In this document: positions 1 to 10,506 of the stretch, piece after piece | Layout of the letters: each line of letters begins with the position of its first letter | How positions within the stretch are numbered: the stretch's first letter is position 1 | Source: Agroathelia rolfsii | Lineage: Eukaryota > Basidiomycota > Agaricomycetes > Amylocorticiales > Amylocorticiaceae | Reading direction: 5' to 3' | DNA: 64,000 nt | Assembly: GCA_018343915.1 (NCBI GenBank) | Contig: JABRWF010000002.1 | Location: 1,860,001-1,924,000 of the forward strand | The notes under the pieces: model-generated | The model's input: only the letters and a program-made list of their open reading frames with translations | Told to the model about the DNA's origin: nothing | The model's database searches: none | Program-made: the position numbers and the translations under genes

Positions 1-218
1 ATTTTTCATTGCAAGCATTTTCTTGTATCTGGAGCTTATTTTATTTATTTATTTTGCTTTGTTCTATAGAATCTTTAAAGTCTAGACTTTTTACACATTC
101 ATTTGTGACACAGACACACTTATCATGATATATAATTTTTCTAATACAAAAATGTTACATCGTAGTGTTTCAAGTCGTTTTCTAAGAGTGATCGATCTCC
201 GGATGCCCGCTGGCCCTT
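1..218. other. Downstream flank of the peptidase gene
   Basis: AT-rich sequence just past the stop codon of the minus-strand peptidase gene; it should hold that gene's 3' UTR and polyadenylation signals. No open frame or repeat similarity was seen here. Confidence 0.4.
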
Positions 219-1188
219 CTACTGCGTTAAGAATGTTCCAACAACTTCGATAAACCTATCCGTCTCCTCAAGGTGTGGTGTATGCGATGAATTGGCAAAC
301 TTGACCCACTTGACACGTTCGATGAGATTGAAATACGGCAGCACAACTTCATCCTGTGCCTCGTCATGCTCTCCATTGATGAGTAGCGTCGGCGCTTTGA
401 TCTTGTGTAAATCGGCTTCAATCGTCCAATCTTTGATCGTCCCAGTGATGAAAAACTCGGATGGCCCGTTCATCGTATTGTACACAGTAGAATCCTTCTT
501 CAATTCATTCAGGCTTTCGACAAAAAGCTCTGGTAGTGGATTCAATCGACAACAGTACTCGTCATAAAAAACTTGTTGCGCATCCTAGACTTTTTACTCA
601 GTACTTCAAAGCAAGAATGAGACAATAAAAAGCAAATACATGGTACTCCTTGCTATCTGTTGTTCCCGCTTCCTCGTGGAGGGTAAGTGCATCTTGCACA
701 CCCTGTGGCAATTGTTTTCGGAGCTTGTTTGCCACTTTTACCCAGGTGACCATACTGGCAGGGCTGTCGCAGACGACAAGTCGCCTCAACCCCTTGGGTT
801 GACCTGTGGCATGGCGAGCGCCAAGCATTCCCCCCCATGAGTGACCCAATAAGTCATAGTTTCCCTCAATGCCTAGATGGTTGATCAAATTGTCCAGCTC
901 ATCTAGCAGCACTTTCTCCTTCCAGAAAGATGCGTCCCCATTCTTTTCGGGTAAATGGACCGAACGACCACAACCTAGTTGATCGTAGAAGATAACGGGG
1001 ATGGAGTATTTGCTCGCGAGCTGTTCGCATACTAGCAAATAATTATGTGGTAAACCGGGACCGCCGTGCAAAGTTATCAATGGGGTACGAGTGCTGGATT
1101 TGAGATCTCCGTATACTTTATACCATGTCTTCAACAGTTTGTTTGCTGCTGGAACGTGATAATTTGCTTCTCCTTCGTAGGCAGACAT
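219..1188 (-). CDS. Proline iminopeptidase-like serine peptidase (S33, alpha/beta hydrolase), two exons
   Basis: Two exons, 1188-640 and 584-219, join in frame to give 304 residues, the usual length of this family. Visible family marks are the oxyanion-hole motif HGGPG (about residue 41), the nucleophile elbow GHSWGG (about 115), the acid loop NGEHDEAQD and the catalytic His in SSHTPHLEE near the C terminus, so the Ser-Asp-His triad is complete. Members remove N-terminal proline or other residues from peptides or act as amino-acid amidases; the exact substrate cannot be read from sequence. No signal peptide or membrane segment is seen, so it is probably cytosolic. The ATG at 1188 is chosen because the family N terminus (vPAANKLLKTWYKVYGDL) starts a few residues later. 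It is the only host gene in the window. CpG content is normal, unlike the repeats to its right. Confidence 0.88.
585..639 (-). other. 55-bp spliceosomal intron in the peptidase gene
   Basis: On the minus strand it starts GTATTT and ends TCTAG, with a possible branch site TACTGAG about 15 nt before the end. Removing it joins TDSKEYH to DAQQVFYDEYC, restoring the continuous family sequence; without it the frame stops after about 13 residues. The short length is typical of filamentous fungi. Confidence 0.85.
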
Positions 1189-1560
1189 GGGTCAGTATAA
1201 CAATGGAGGATGCGATAGTGGCGTCTCGCTAGAGATGGGTGTCTGTTAAGGTCGTCGTCGTGCTCCCCGTTTGCCTATTATATATTGATTTGAAACAGCA
1301 ATTAATCCATAATTCAACTAATCAACCATATGATTCCAAGTTAAGTGACTTGGTTTCATCATGATGTTGATCTCGTAGAAAGATGATCAGATGCAGAATT
1401 GTTTAACCAAATTAATGCGGGCCGAGTGCTTGTCCTGAGGTCTGAGGCCGAAGGACTAAGTGTGATAAAAGCGAGCCAGCCAGATATTAATCAAAAGCAA
1501 GGTATTATTACGCTTGTCGTTGTACTTGGACGCGGTACGCGGACAAACGAATGCAGTAAC
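1189..1560 (-). promoter_or_regulatory. Upstream region of the peptidase gene
   Basis: Non-coding sequence of normal CpG content upstream of the minus-strand start codon. No clear TATA box was assigned. It is where the promoter should lie, by position only. Confidence 0.35.
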
Positions 1561-1591
1561 TACTACAAAAAACCGTAGCTACATAACTATA

Positions 1592-1608
1592 GTCACGCGT
1601 AGCGTGAC
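1592..1608. promoter_or_regulatory. Perfect 7-bp inverted repeat GTCACGC-GTA-GCGTGAC
   Basis: A 17-bp near-palindrome containing ACGCGT, about 400 bp upstream of the peptidase start. It could be a transcription-factor site, but there is no direct evidence. Confidence 0.3.
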
Positions 1609-2288
1609 CATGACTCCGTCACTCCTATCGAGGCATGGACTGTCTATACTAACACTGAGGACTAAACAGCATCAGATTTTTGCCAAGGGAACAAACCGTT
1701 TTTAGCCTGTTGGCAGTTAGAAGGTTCCAGTGATTGATCCCGGTGATGGCCAATGACAAAGCTGGCGCAGATATAATAGTACACGTAAAAGGCATGACAT
1801 GTATGAAATACCGGTCAATCACGCTCCGACAATCAGGACCAGGTGAGCGGCATGGCATTTATCGACGAAGAAGGGTGCGATAATCACCACCTCACTCACA
1901 CAATTTTTTCGGTCTATTAGGGGGCTAAAATAGTGCTCTTAATGTAGCCTTATAGGTACTAATGACTATAGGGGCCCCTAATTGGTTTTGGGAGGCTCCC
2001 ACATAGCCACTGTTTACTAGCATCCCTAGTACCGTCCACTCCCTAGTGCCGCCTACTCTACTTTACCATTGTTGTCTGCTGCTTAGTGCTTACCCACTGT
2101 TAGTGTAGGTAATCCATGCCTGGATGGGCACTTTAGATGAACACTTAACAAAGTTTATTAGACTATCTCTCATGGAAAAAAGAAATAGTCTAAAGGACTA
2201 TAGGATCATTTTTTTTTTTTGAGGTTGGGATCAAAATTTTAAAAATTACAAATTGAGTTTAGATAGTATTGTACTTATATTGTAGTAG
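1609..2288. other. Unassigned intergenic DNA at the gene/repeat boundary
   Basis: No convincing gene. CpG dinucleotides are common to about 1.9 kb and then become rare, marking the change from gene-type DNA to repeat-type DNA. A 7-bp inverted repeat (AGACTAT/ATAGTCT) lies around 2160-2195. Confidence 0.4.
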
Positions 2289-2516
2289 TATATTTTGAGC
2301 CCTATATTTTCTAGGCTCAAAATTTAAGATGTGTATTTTAATCCCTAAATTTTCTAGGCTCAAAATTTAAAATGTATATTTTAAGCCCTAAATTTTCTAG
2401 GGCTTCAAATTTAAAATGTATTTTTTGATCCCTATATTTCTAGGGTTAAATTTTGAGATGCATATTTTAAGCCCTAAATTTCTAGACTTAAAATTTAAAA
2501 TACATATTTTAAACAT
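2289..2516. repeat. Tandem repeat, about five copies of a 43-bp unit
   Basis: Successive units share the core CCCTAAATTTTCTAGG followed by CAAAATTTAAAATG and a TATTTT spacer. Unit length is 43 bp, with 1-2 bp indels in later copies. Each unit contains an inverted repeat around the TTTCT centre, for example AAGCCCT/AGGGCTT. Confidence 0.8.
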
Positions 2517-2562
2517 TAAAAATATTGTATAGAAATATTAATATCTAGATACATAGTGTTAC

Positions 2563-4268
2563 TGTTATGAGAAGGACATTTTTGTGAATTTTTTGGTTAT
2601 TTTCTTGTATTTTTAGGACTAGTATTCCTTTTAATATTGTAGTTTCTTTTCTTTTCCTTTTTCTTTTATTATTAAATTACCCTTTAGAGCGTGGACTATA
2701 GGCAGTGCAGTGGTCACCTGATTGGCCCTTATGTATTTCAAGCTGTATGTTACAGGAGTAATCTTGGGGCTGTACTATTTTCCTTCACCATTATACATAG
2801 CCTAAGAAGTACAGCCTTCTTTTCCTGAATGATTCCTAATAGTTACCAGTATCATTCTAGAAATAGAATTCCACATGGATGCCTGGTGGAGTTAGGATGA
2901 AAGTTCTTCCCCTACATAGCCTTATTAATACTTCTAATTCTAGCTATACATAGATCAATAAGGCTGCATATAGACCCTTCTCTAGTAGTATAAATAAAGC
3001 ATGTAACTTGTTCTAAAGGCCCTAGCTTTGACCTCTTTTATTATGAGTTGCTTGTTATATTATAAATTTATTTAAGATTTTTCATTATTTTTCTAATTTT
3101 TCTCCAATTTTTCTCTATTTTTTGGTATATAATATATAGATTACATAAGCAAATATTATATAAGTACTTTGATGACTAAGCAAAGTCATGTGATCAGTTA
3201 TCATGTGACTGGCCATTATGTGACCACTGGTTATGTGACTTGTTATATAAGTAGGTCTAGAGTATAGGTCTAGAGCATAACACCATCATAGACTTACTAT
3301 GGTGAAATATCACATTATACTTAGCACCTCTGTGCATAGACCATATACTAGTGCACAGACTAGGTAGAAATAGTATATAACCCTATAGTGCCTCTACCTA
3401 AAGACCCCAGATTTATTCTCTTTGTCTTTAGGTAAGTACAAGTAGTGCTTTGTATTAAGTACAAGCTAACATAATAAAACCTTTGTTTTTAGAGTCTCTA
3501 TCTCCTCTTTTCCCTCTCTCTCTAAAAATCCTCTTTGCTTTGTGCTGAGAGGTTATAAGCATGCTCAGTGCTGCTTATAGTAGGAGTTTACTTTGTGCTA
3601 CTCCTGTATATGTGCATAAGACAGGTCTAGCCCTTGTGGTGACTACTTGCATCTGCAATAATACAACCTACATAGTGCTTAGTGTACCTAAGCAAGCAAA
3701 GACTTTGCTCTAAGCTTGTTGCAGTTAAGATACCCTACACCTCTATTAGCACACATAAGATCTTTGGTGTTATGACAGTAAACCTTGCTTAAAAGTTTAG
3801 TGAACTTAGAGTAAAGCTTGGTGACTGGAACACTTTGAAGTAAGTAATAGTTAAGATAGGGCATAAGGTGTGTACACCTACGCATCCTAGGCCTTGGGAG
3901 TTGTAAAACAGCCATTACAGGCTACCTTGCACCTTAGAGAGGTTTACATAGGTACTAGTTGAGTTTTGGTGGCAAGAGGTAGGTGTGCTCTTGACACCCT
4001 CTATCCTAGCATCCTTCCCCTCTCCTTTTCTCTATAATTATGGGCAATGCAAATCCCCTTAAGTATGTAATTATTTACAAAAGTAATGATTATATGTGAG
4101 ATAAGAAAGTACCTAGGTAGCCCCTCAATAGAATAAGGGTCTTTCTACCTATAGGAACACTTATACATAGGTACTAGACTTAGTATTAAGATAAGTGCAT
4201 TATTTGGTTATATTACTAGTAGGCCCTCCAAGCCTAATGTTTCATAGTCAAGGAGTGTATTCTTAACA
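2563..4268 (+). repeat. Decayed A/B-family LTR, interrupted
   Basis: Starts TGTTATGAGAAGG and ends ATTCTTAACA. It follows the intact A-family LTR throughout, but CpG sites are lost. An X LTR (3039-3996) sits inside, and about 90 bp of this LTR is missing at that junction. No TSD: left flank GTTAC, right flank CTAAC, so one side was rearranged. Confidence 0.75.
3039..3996 (+). repeat. X-family LTR (decayed), in the A/B-like LTR
   Basis: 958 bp. It starts TATTATGAG (TGTTACAAG after C-to-T change) and ends GTGCTCTTGACA. It has the X signature array of CATGTGAC motifs, TATATAACC and the leader hairpin. Flanks do not match, so insertion was followed by a small deletion. Confidence 0.8.
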
Positions 4269-4483
4269 CTAACCTAATATAAGAGTACCTAGACAAAGTG
4301 CTATTCATAGCAAAGTACCTATAGATAACAAAAGACTATTAGCTAGTCTATGATAGTGATTCTAATGGTAGCTTAATTGCCTATTTGGACTCCAACTACA
4401 TTAGTAACCCTAACAACTATTGCTCCATTACTAGCAACATATTTATGCTGGCAAATAGAATCTTATAAAAGTTATATGTGCAA
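4269..4483 (+). pseudogene. Copia pol fragment: start of RNase H, left half
   Basis: Read in one frame with a few stops, this gives the Copia-type run K-Y-L-x-x-T-K-D-Y-x-L-V-Y-D-S-D-S-N followed by AYLDSNY and the start of the RNase H strand. The in-frame TAG codons sit where CAG or GGG/TGG codons are expected. The frame stops at TGCAA (4479-4483), which is repeated at 35711 where the same protein continues. RNase H degrades RNA in the RNA:DNA hybrid during reverse transcription. The 5' part of the Copia element is missing; to the left lies an A/B-like LTR. Not functional. Confidence 0.75.
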
Positions 4484-4587
4484 TGTCAAGGTTTGCGCTC
4501 TTGACTATCTTAACAACAGAAGTAATTACACCCACTATGCCATAAAGCACTTGCTGTACTACTAATAAGTCTCCTGGCATACTCTGA
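4484..4587 (-). repeat. Extra 104-bp partial copy of the Y LTR end
   Basis: Starts TGTCAAGGTTTGCGCTC and matches the first 104 bp of the adjoining full Y LTR; it breaks at CATACTCTGA, where the full copy begins. The TSD of the whole Y element lies outside this partial copy, so it belongs to the element. Confidence 0.75.
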
Positions 4588-4600
4588 TGTCAAGGCTTGC

Positions 4601-6520
4601 TGTTAAGAGCACACCTGACTCTTGCCACCAAAACTCAACTAGTGCCTATGTAAACTTCTCTAAGATGCAAGGTAGCCTGTAATGGCTGTTTTACAACTCC
4701 CAAAGCCTAGGATACATAGGTGTACATGCCTTGTGCCCTATCTTAACTCTTGCTCACTTTAGAGTGTTCTAGTCACCAAGCTTTACTCCAATGTTACAAG
4801 TTAATCTATGTACTATAAATTTATTTAAGATTTCTCATTATTTTTCTGATTTTTCCCTGATTTTTCTCTATTTTTTGATATATAATATGTATATTACATA
4901 AGTAAACATTACATAAGTACTCTGATGACTAAGCAAAGTCATGTGATGAATCATCATGTGACTGGCTATCATGTAACCACTAGTTATGTGACTTATTATA
5001 TAAGTAGGTCTAGAGCATGGGTCTAGAATAAGACACCATTATAGACTCACTATGGTACAATATCACATTATACTTAGCACCTCTGTGTACAGACTATGTA
5101 CCAGGTGCACAGACCAGGTAGAATTAGTATATAACCCTGTAGTGCCTCTACCTAAAGACCCCAGATTTGTTCTCTCCATCTTTAGGTAAGCACAGTAGTG
5201 CTTTGTATTAAATAGTTAACTAACATAATAAAACTCCATCTTCAGAGCCTATCTCTTTCCCCTTCCCTCTATAAAATCCTCTTTGCTTTGTGCTAGGAGG
5301 TTATAAGCATGCTCTGTGCTGCTTATAGAAGAGATGTGCTCAGTGCTATCTCTATGTGTGCGTATAAAACAGGTCCAGCCCTAGTAGTAACCATTTATGT
5401 CTGTAATAACACAAACACACATAGTGCTCAGTGCACTAAAGCAAGTAAAGGCTTTGCCCTGCACTTGTTGAGGTTAAGATACCCCAACACCCACTTATAT
5501 ACACAAGACCACTAGTGTCTCAACAATAGCCTTTGCTTGAAAGTCTAGTAGACTTGGAGTAAAGCTTAGGGATTGACAAGCTCTGGTGTGCATAACAACA
5601 AGGACAGTGCACAGGGAAGTATACACCCTTGCATCCTAAGCCTTAGGAGAAGTAAAATAACCATTACTGGTTACCCCATACCTTAGAGGGGTTTTTGTAG
5701 GCATTAGTTGAGTTTTGGTGGCAAGAGACAGGTGTGCTCTTGACATCCAAGTTCACTGAACTTTCAAGCAAGGTCTACTATTACAACACCAAAGGTCTTG
5801 TGTATGCTAATAGGGGTGTAGGGTATCTTAACTGTGACAAGTGCAGGGCAGAGCCTTTACTTGCTTTAGTACACTGAGCACTATGTTTTGTTATGTTACT
5901 GCAGATACAAATAGTCACCACAAAGGCTGGACCTGTCTTATATACGCACATAGAGACTTGCACTGAGCTTGTCTCTTCTGTAAGCAGCACAAAGCATACT
6001 CACAACCTCCTAGCACTGAGCAGAGAGGATTTGGTAGGGGATAGAGAGAGAGAGAGATAGGGACTCTGAAGATAAAGTTTTTATTATATTAGTTAGCTAT
6101 TTAATATAAAGCACTACTGTACTTATCTAAAGACAAAGAGAACAAATCTAGGGTCTTTAGGTAGAGATGCTACAGGGTTATATACTAATTCTACCTGGTC
6201 TGTACACCTGGTATGTGGTCTGTGCACAGAGGTGCTAAGTATAATGTGATATTGCACTATAGTAAGTCTATAATGGTATTATGTTCTAGACCCATCCTCT
6301 AGACCTGCTTATATAATAAGTCACATAACTAGTGGTTACATGATAGCCAGTCACATGATGACTGATCACATGACTTTGCTTAGTCATCAGGGTACTTATG
6401 TAATGTCCACTTATATAATATACATGTTATATATCAAAAAATAGAGAAAAATTGGAGAAAAATCAAAAAAATAGTGAGAAATCTTAAATAAATTTATAGT
6501 ACAATGATCATCTTATAACA
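4601..6520 (-). repeat. X-family solo LTR (minus), interrupted
   Basis: Starts TGTTAAGAGCACACC and ends CTTATAACA. Net length is about 961 bp after removing the X LTR at 4792-5745. Probable TSD CTTGC/CTTAT with two transitions. Confidence 0.82.
4792..5745 (+). repeat. X-family solo LTR (plus), TSD TCCAA
   Basis: 954 bp, TGTTACAAG...CTCTTGACA, flanked by exact 5-bp duplications TCCAA at 4787-4791 and 5746-5750. It carries an array of CATGTGA motifs near 4930-5000, a TATATAACC box, and an intron-like stretch 5186-5245 (GTAAGC...CTAAC...TTCAG). Confidence 0.9.
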
Positions 6521-6542
6521 CTTATGCTCTTGACTACCTCAA

Positions 6543-7498
6543 TATTAAGAGCACATCTGACTCTTGTCACCAAAACTCAACCAGTACCTATATAAACCTC
6601 TCTAAAATACAAGGTAGCCTGTAATGGCTGTTTTACAACTCCCAAGGCCTGGGATGCGCAGGTGTACATGCTTTGTGCCCTATCTTAACTATCACTTACT
6701 TCAGAGTGTTCCAGTCACCAAGCTCTACTCCAAGTTCACTGAACTTTCAAGCAAGGTCTACTGTTACAACACTAAAGGTCTTGTGTATGCTAATAGGGGT
6801 GCAGGGTATCTTAACTGCAACAAGTGTAGGACAGAGCCTTTACTTGCTTGAGTGCACTAAGTACTATGTTTATTGTATTGTTGCAGATACAAATGGTCAC
6901 CACTAGGGCTGGACCTGTCTTATGCACGTATACAGAGACTTGCACTAAGCTTATCTCTTCTGTAAGCAGCACAAAGCACACTCACAACCTCCTAGCATAG
7001 AGCAGAGAGGATTTAGTGGGGGAGAGAGATAGAGATAGGGACTCTGAAGACAAAGATTTATTATGTTAGTTACTTATTTACTACAAAGCACTACTGTGCT
7101 TACCTGAAGACAAAGAGAACAAATCTGGGGTCTTCAGGTAAAAGTACTACAGGGTTATATACTAATTCTACCTGGTCTGTGTATCTGGTACATAGTCTGT
7201 ACACAGAGGTGCTAAGTGTAGTGCAATATTGTACTATAGTGAGTCTATAATGGTATCATGTTCTAGACCTATACTCTAGACCTGCTTTATATAATAAGTC
7301 ACATAACTAGTGGTCACATGATGGCTAGTCACACAATGACTGATCACATGACTTTGCTTAGTCATCAGAGTACTTATGTAATGTCTGCTTATGTAATATA
7401 TATTTTATACACCAAAAAATGGAGAAAAATCGGAGAAAAATCAGAAAAATAGTGAGAAATCTTAAATAAATTTATAGTATAGTGATTATCTTGTAACA
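6543..7498 (-). repeat. X-family solo LTR (minus), TSD CTCAA
   Basis: 956 bp, starting TATTAAGAGCAC and ending CTTGTAACA. Exact duplications CTCAA lie at 6538-6542 and 7499-7503. It is inserted near the outer end of the Y LTR. Confidence 0.88.
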
Positions 7499-8318
7499 CT
7501 CAATCAACCAAAGTGACGTCACCCGCTACACCACACAATATATGCTGTACCATTAATAGGTCTCTCTGTATACTCTAAGCTTATAAAGCTTTCCACTAGG
7601 CTACTATTTGCTAATAACATGCATAAGATATTTAGTAACGGTATACAGTGCTATACTTTAGTTATATATAGAGGTTTTAGCTTAAAAGAAAGAATCTCCC
7701 TTAAGTTCACATAAATACCCTTTATATATTAGGAACTTAAAGCAAGGGGTAGGGGTACCAGAGATAGTATAGAGAGAGAGGGGCACACATAGGGCTTATG
7801 TGGTCCTTATACAACCTAGGGGCTGACTAAGCATACTAGGAGGGCTAAATAGGTGTACAGACTAGGATAATAAGCCTGAAGGCAAATTTATTAGCAAGTA
7901 TATCTATAATATAAGCTACTACTCATCTAAAGGCAAAAGGTTAAAGCTAAGGCTTTCAGGAAGCATTATAGAGTCCTTATATACATAAATAAGGGCTGTG
8001 CTAAGGTCTATATGCAGCCTCTTGGAAATGTCAAGGAAAGCTTTAATAATAGTGCAAACGGATAACTGAACATAATAGTATGCTTATTACATTATACTGA
8101 GTGATCCTTAGCCTAACAATAGAATGGTCTAGGCTGTGCTTACTAAATAGGCACCGGTACAAGGGAACTATAATGGCTAGTCATGTGACCAAGCACTATA
8201 TGATCCTTTGCCTTGTTAGGCAAATAAATAATAAAAGAGATATAGAAAATAGAAAATAAATTATAAAAATCCAAGAAAAATAGAGAAAAATCAGGAGAGT
8301 CTGGGTGTACTCATAACA

Positions 8319-9557
8319 TCACCCCTCTTTTAAGGGGTGTTCCCCTGGAACCGCCTATATCTGAAACACTATGAATCTGTAACCTAAGTCTCAACCTACA
8401 TAAGATTTTCTACCTTTTGGAAGGGCAATTTGCCAAATATGGCAGCTGAGATCCTTCTTGGAGTACTTGGGTTTTCTTTGTAGAACTGAGTAATAAGCCT
8501 TTTTATGTGTATATATTTGGCAAATTCCCAGCTCTCTTCTCCTGGGTAACCTTTGTATTCTACTAAGAATTGCAGCTTCTTCTATCTTCTATGAAGTTAA
8601 ACATCTCTAATATGTAAGACTTCCCATTCCTCCTCTCCCTCTACTTCTACTAGAGGAGGTTCTTCTGAGGTTCTCCCCAGAATCTTGCTCTCTTGGTATA
8701 GTTACAGAAGATTTACATGGAAGATATTGTGTACGTACCAATTTTTTGGGATATCAACCTAATAGTTCAAGTCCCCAATTCTTTTTACTACCTTATAAGG
8801 ACCTAGCTTCTTAGGGCTAAGTTTCCTACTTGGTTGTTTGGCAAACTTGATGTTCCATACATCTAGCCACACTTTTGCTCTAGATTCTAGCTATAGGAAA
8901 CTTTTCTTATTTTTATCATAATATTGTTTCATAGTTTCTACTGCCTTTCCTAGTACTACTTATACTTCTTCCTGTATTTCTTTTAGGTTTCCTAACCAAT
9001 CTTGTACTTTAATTACCTGGACCTGGGGTTGTGGTAGAATTTTCATTTTTAGTGTAAAACCATAGTTTAGCTTAAAGAGGGTAAACTCTGTTGCTGAACT
9101 TTATCTTTAGTTTAATGCAAATTCTGCTACCTCTAGATTCTCTGCCCAATTTGTTTGTCATTGGTTAGAGTAAATATACAAATAGGTTTCAATCTCTTGG
9201 TTTAGCCTTTCAGTCTGTCTATTGCTTTATGGGTGGTATACTGTGGATAAGGCTGTTTTGATTCCTAATTTTTTGTGTATTTCCTTTATAACCTAACTTG
9301 CAAATTGTGGTTCTCTATCTATAGTCCAGACTTTTGGGATTCCATGGAGTTTGAATACTTGTTTTAGATACAGACTTGCTACTTCCACTGCAGTTACTGC
9401 TTCTATGGTTGGGATTAGATGATACATTTTGGTAAGTTTATCTACTATTACCAAAATAGAATCAAATTCTCCAGACTGAGGTAACTTTACAATTATATCT
9501 ACCATTACATATTCCCAGGGTTTTTGCGGTACAGGCAGTGGTTGAAGTAGTCCTAAG
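8319..9557 (-). pseudogene. Element Y pol: integrase and chromodomain end (decayed)
   Basis: On the minus strand this reads the C-terminal part of a chromovirus polyprotein. The integrase core is clearest at 9293-9505: VDIIVKLP, then VIVDKLTKMYHLIP, then VFKLHGIPKVWT and the degraded DREPQFAS (normally DRGPQF, second catalytic Asp). The GPY/F-type region and a chromodomain-like end follow towards 8320, with many stops. Integrase inserts the cDNA into the genome and the chromodomain directs it to marked chromatin. The gene continues upstream at 10507 after an X LTR insertion. CpG is nearly absent and TAG/TAA stops replace Trp and Gln codons, so it is dead. Confidence 0.75.
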
Positions 9558-10506
9558 TATTACAAGTCAATCTATATATTATAAATTTATTTAGAATTTC
9601 TCAATATTTTTCCGAATTTTTCCTGATTTTTCTCAATTTTTTGGTATATAATATGTATATTATGTAAACATTACATAAGTACTCTAATGACTAAGTAAAG
9701 TCATGTGATCAGTCATCATATAACTAGTCATTATGCAACCACTAGTTATGTGACTTATTATATAAGCAGGTCTATAGTATGGGTCTAGAACATAACACCA
9801 TTATAGACTCACTATGGTGCAATATTGTATCATACTTAGCACCTCTGTGTACAGACTATGTACCAGGTACACAGACCAGGTAGAATTAGTATATAACCCT
9901 GTAGTACCTCTATCTAAAGACCCCAGATTTATTCTCTTTGTCTTTAGGTAAACACAATAGTACTTTGTACCCAGTAGTTAACTAATATAATAAAATCTTT
10001 GTCTTCAAAGCCTATCTCTCTCCCTTCCCCTTTCCAATCCTCTCTGCTTTGTGCTAGGAGGTTACAAGTATGCTCAGTGCTACTTGTAGTCAAGGTGTGT
10101 TTAGTGCTACCTCTGTGAGCTTGCATAAGACAGGTCTAGCCTATTAGTAGTGACTATTCGCAACAGCTGTAACACAAAACCACATTGTGCTTAGTGCACA
10201 CACCCAACAAAGCTTTATGCCTAGTTGGCCAGGGTTAAGATACCTCAACCCCTATCTATATACACAAGAAAACTTGTGTCTTGACTATAGACCTTGCTTG
10301 AAAGTCTTATAGACTTAGAGTAAAGCTTGGTGATAGGAAAGCTCAAGTTTGAGTGAGAGTAGAGACAAGGCACAGAGAAGTGTATACCCCTACATCTCAA
10401 GTCCTGGGAAGAGTAAAAAAGGCCTTACTGCCTACCCTGTACCTTTGAGGGGTTTCTGTAGACTTTGGTTGAGTTTTAGTGGCAAGAGTTAGGTGTGCTC
10501 TTGACA
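9558..10506 (+). repeat. X-family solo LTR, TSD CTAAG/CTGAG
   Basis: 949 bp, TATTACAAG...CTCTTGACA, inserted into the Y integrase. The TSD copies (9553-9557 and 10507-10511) differ by one A/G transition. Confidence 0.85.

Larger units (their letters stand above)
4588..8318 (-). repeat. 3' LTR of element Y, with X LTRs inside
   Basis: Pieces 4588-4600, 6521-6542 and 7499-8318 add up to 845 bp after removing TSDs, the same as the right-hand Y LTR (34866-35710). Ends TGTCAAGGC...CTCATAACA. A purine-rich tract (minus strand AAAAGAGGGG) borders it on the internal side. Confidence 0.85.

Noticed and set aside
1514..1858. Short open frames upstream of the peptidase gene
   Set aside because: Under 70 codons, on both strands, without any recognisable domain or splice pattern.
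2289..2516. Possible CRISPR-like array from regularly repeated units
   Set aside because: Units are contiguous without unique spacers, and the genome is eukaryotic.
5309..5515. Small Cys- and Thr-rich open frames recurring in X LTRs (also near 5781, 6624 and 30623)
   Set aside because: They recur because the LTR recurs; frames are short, shift between copies and have stops in most.
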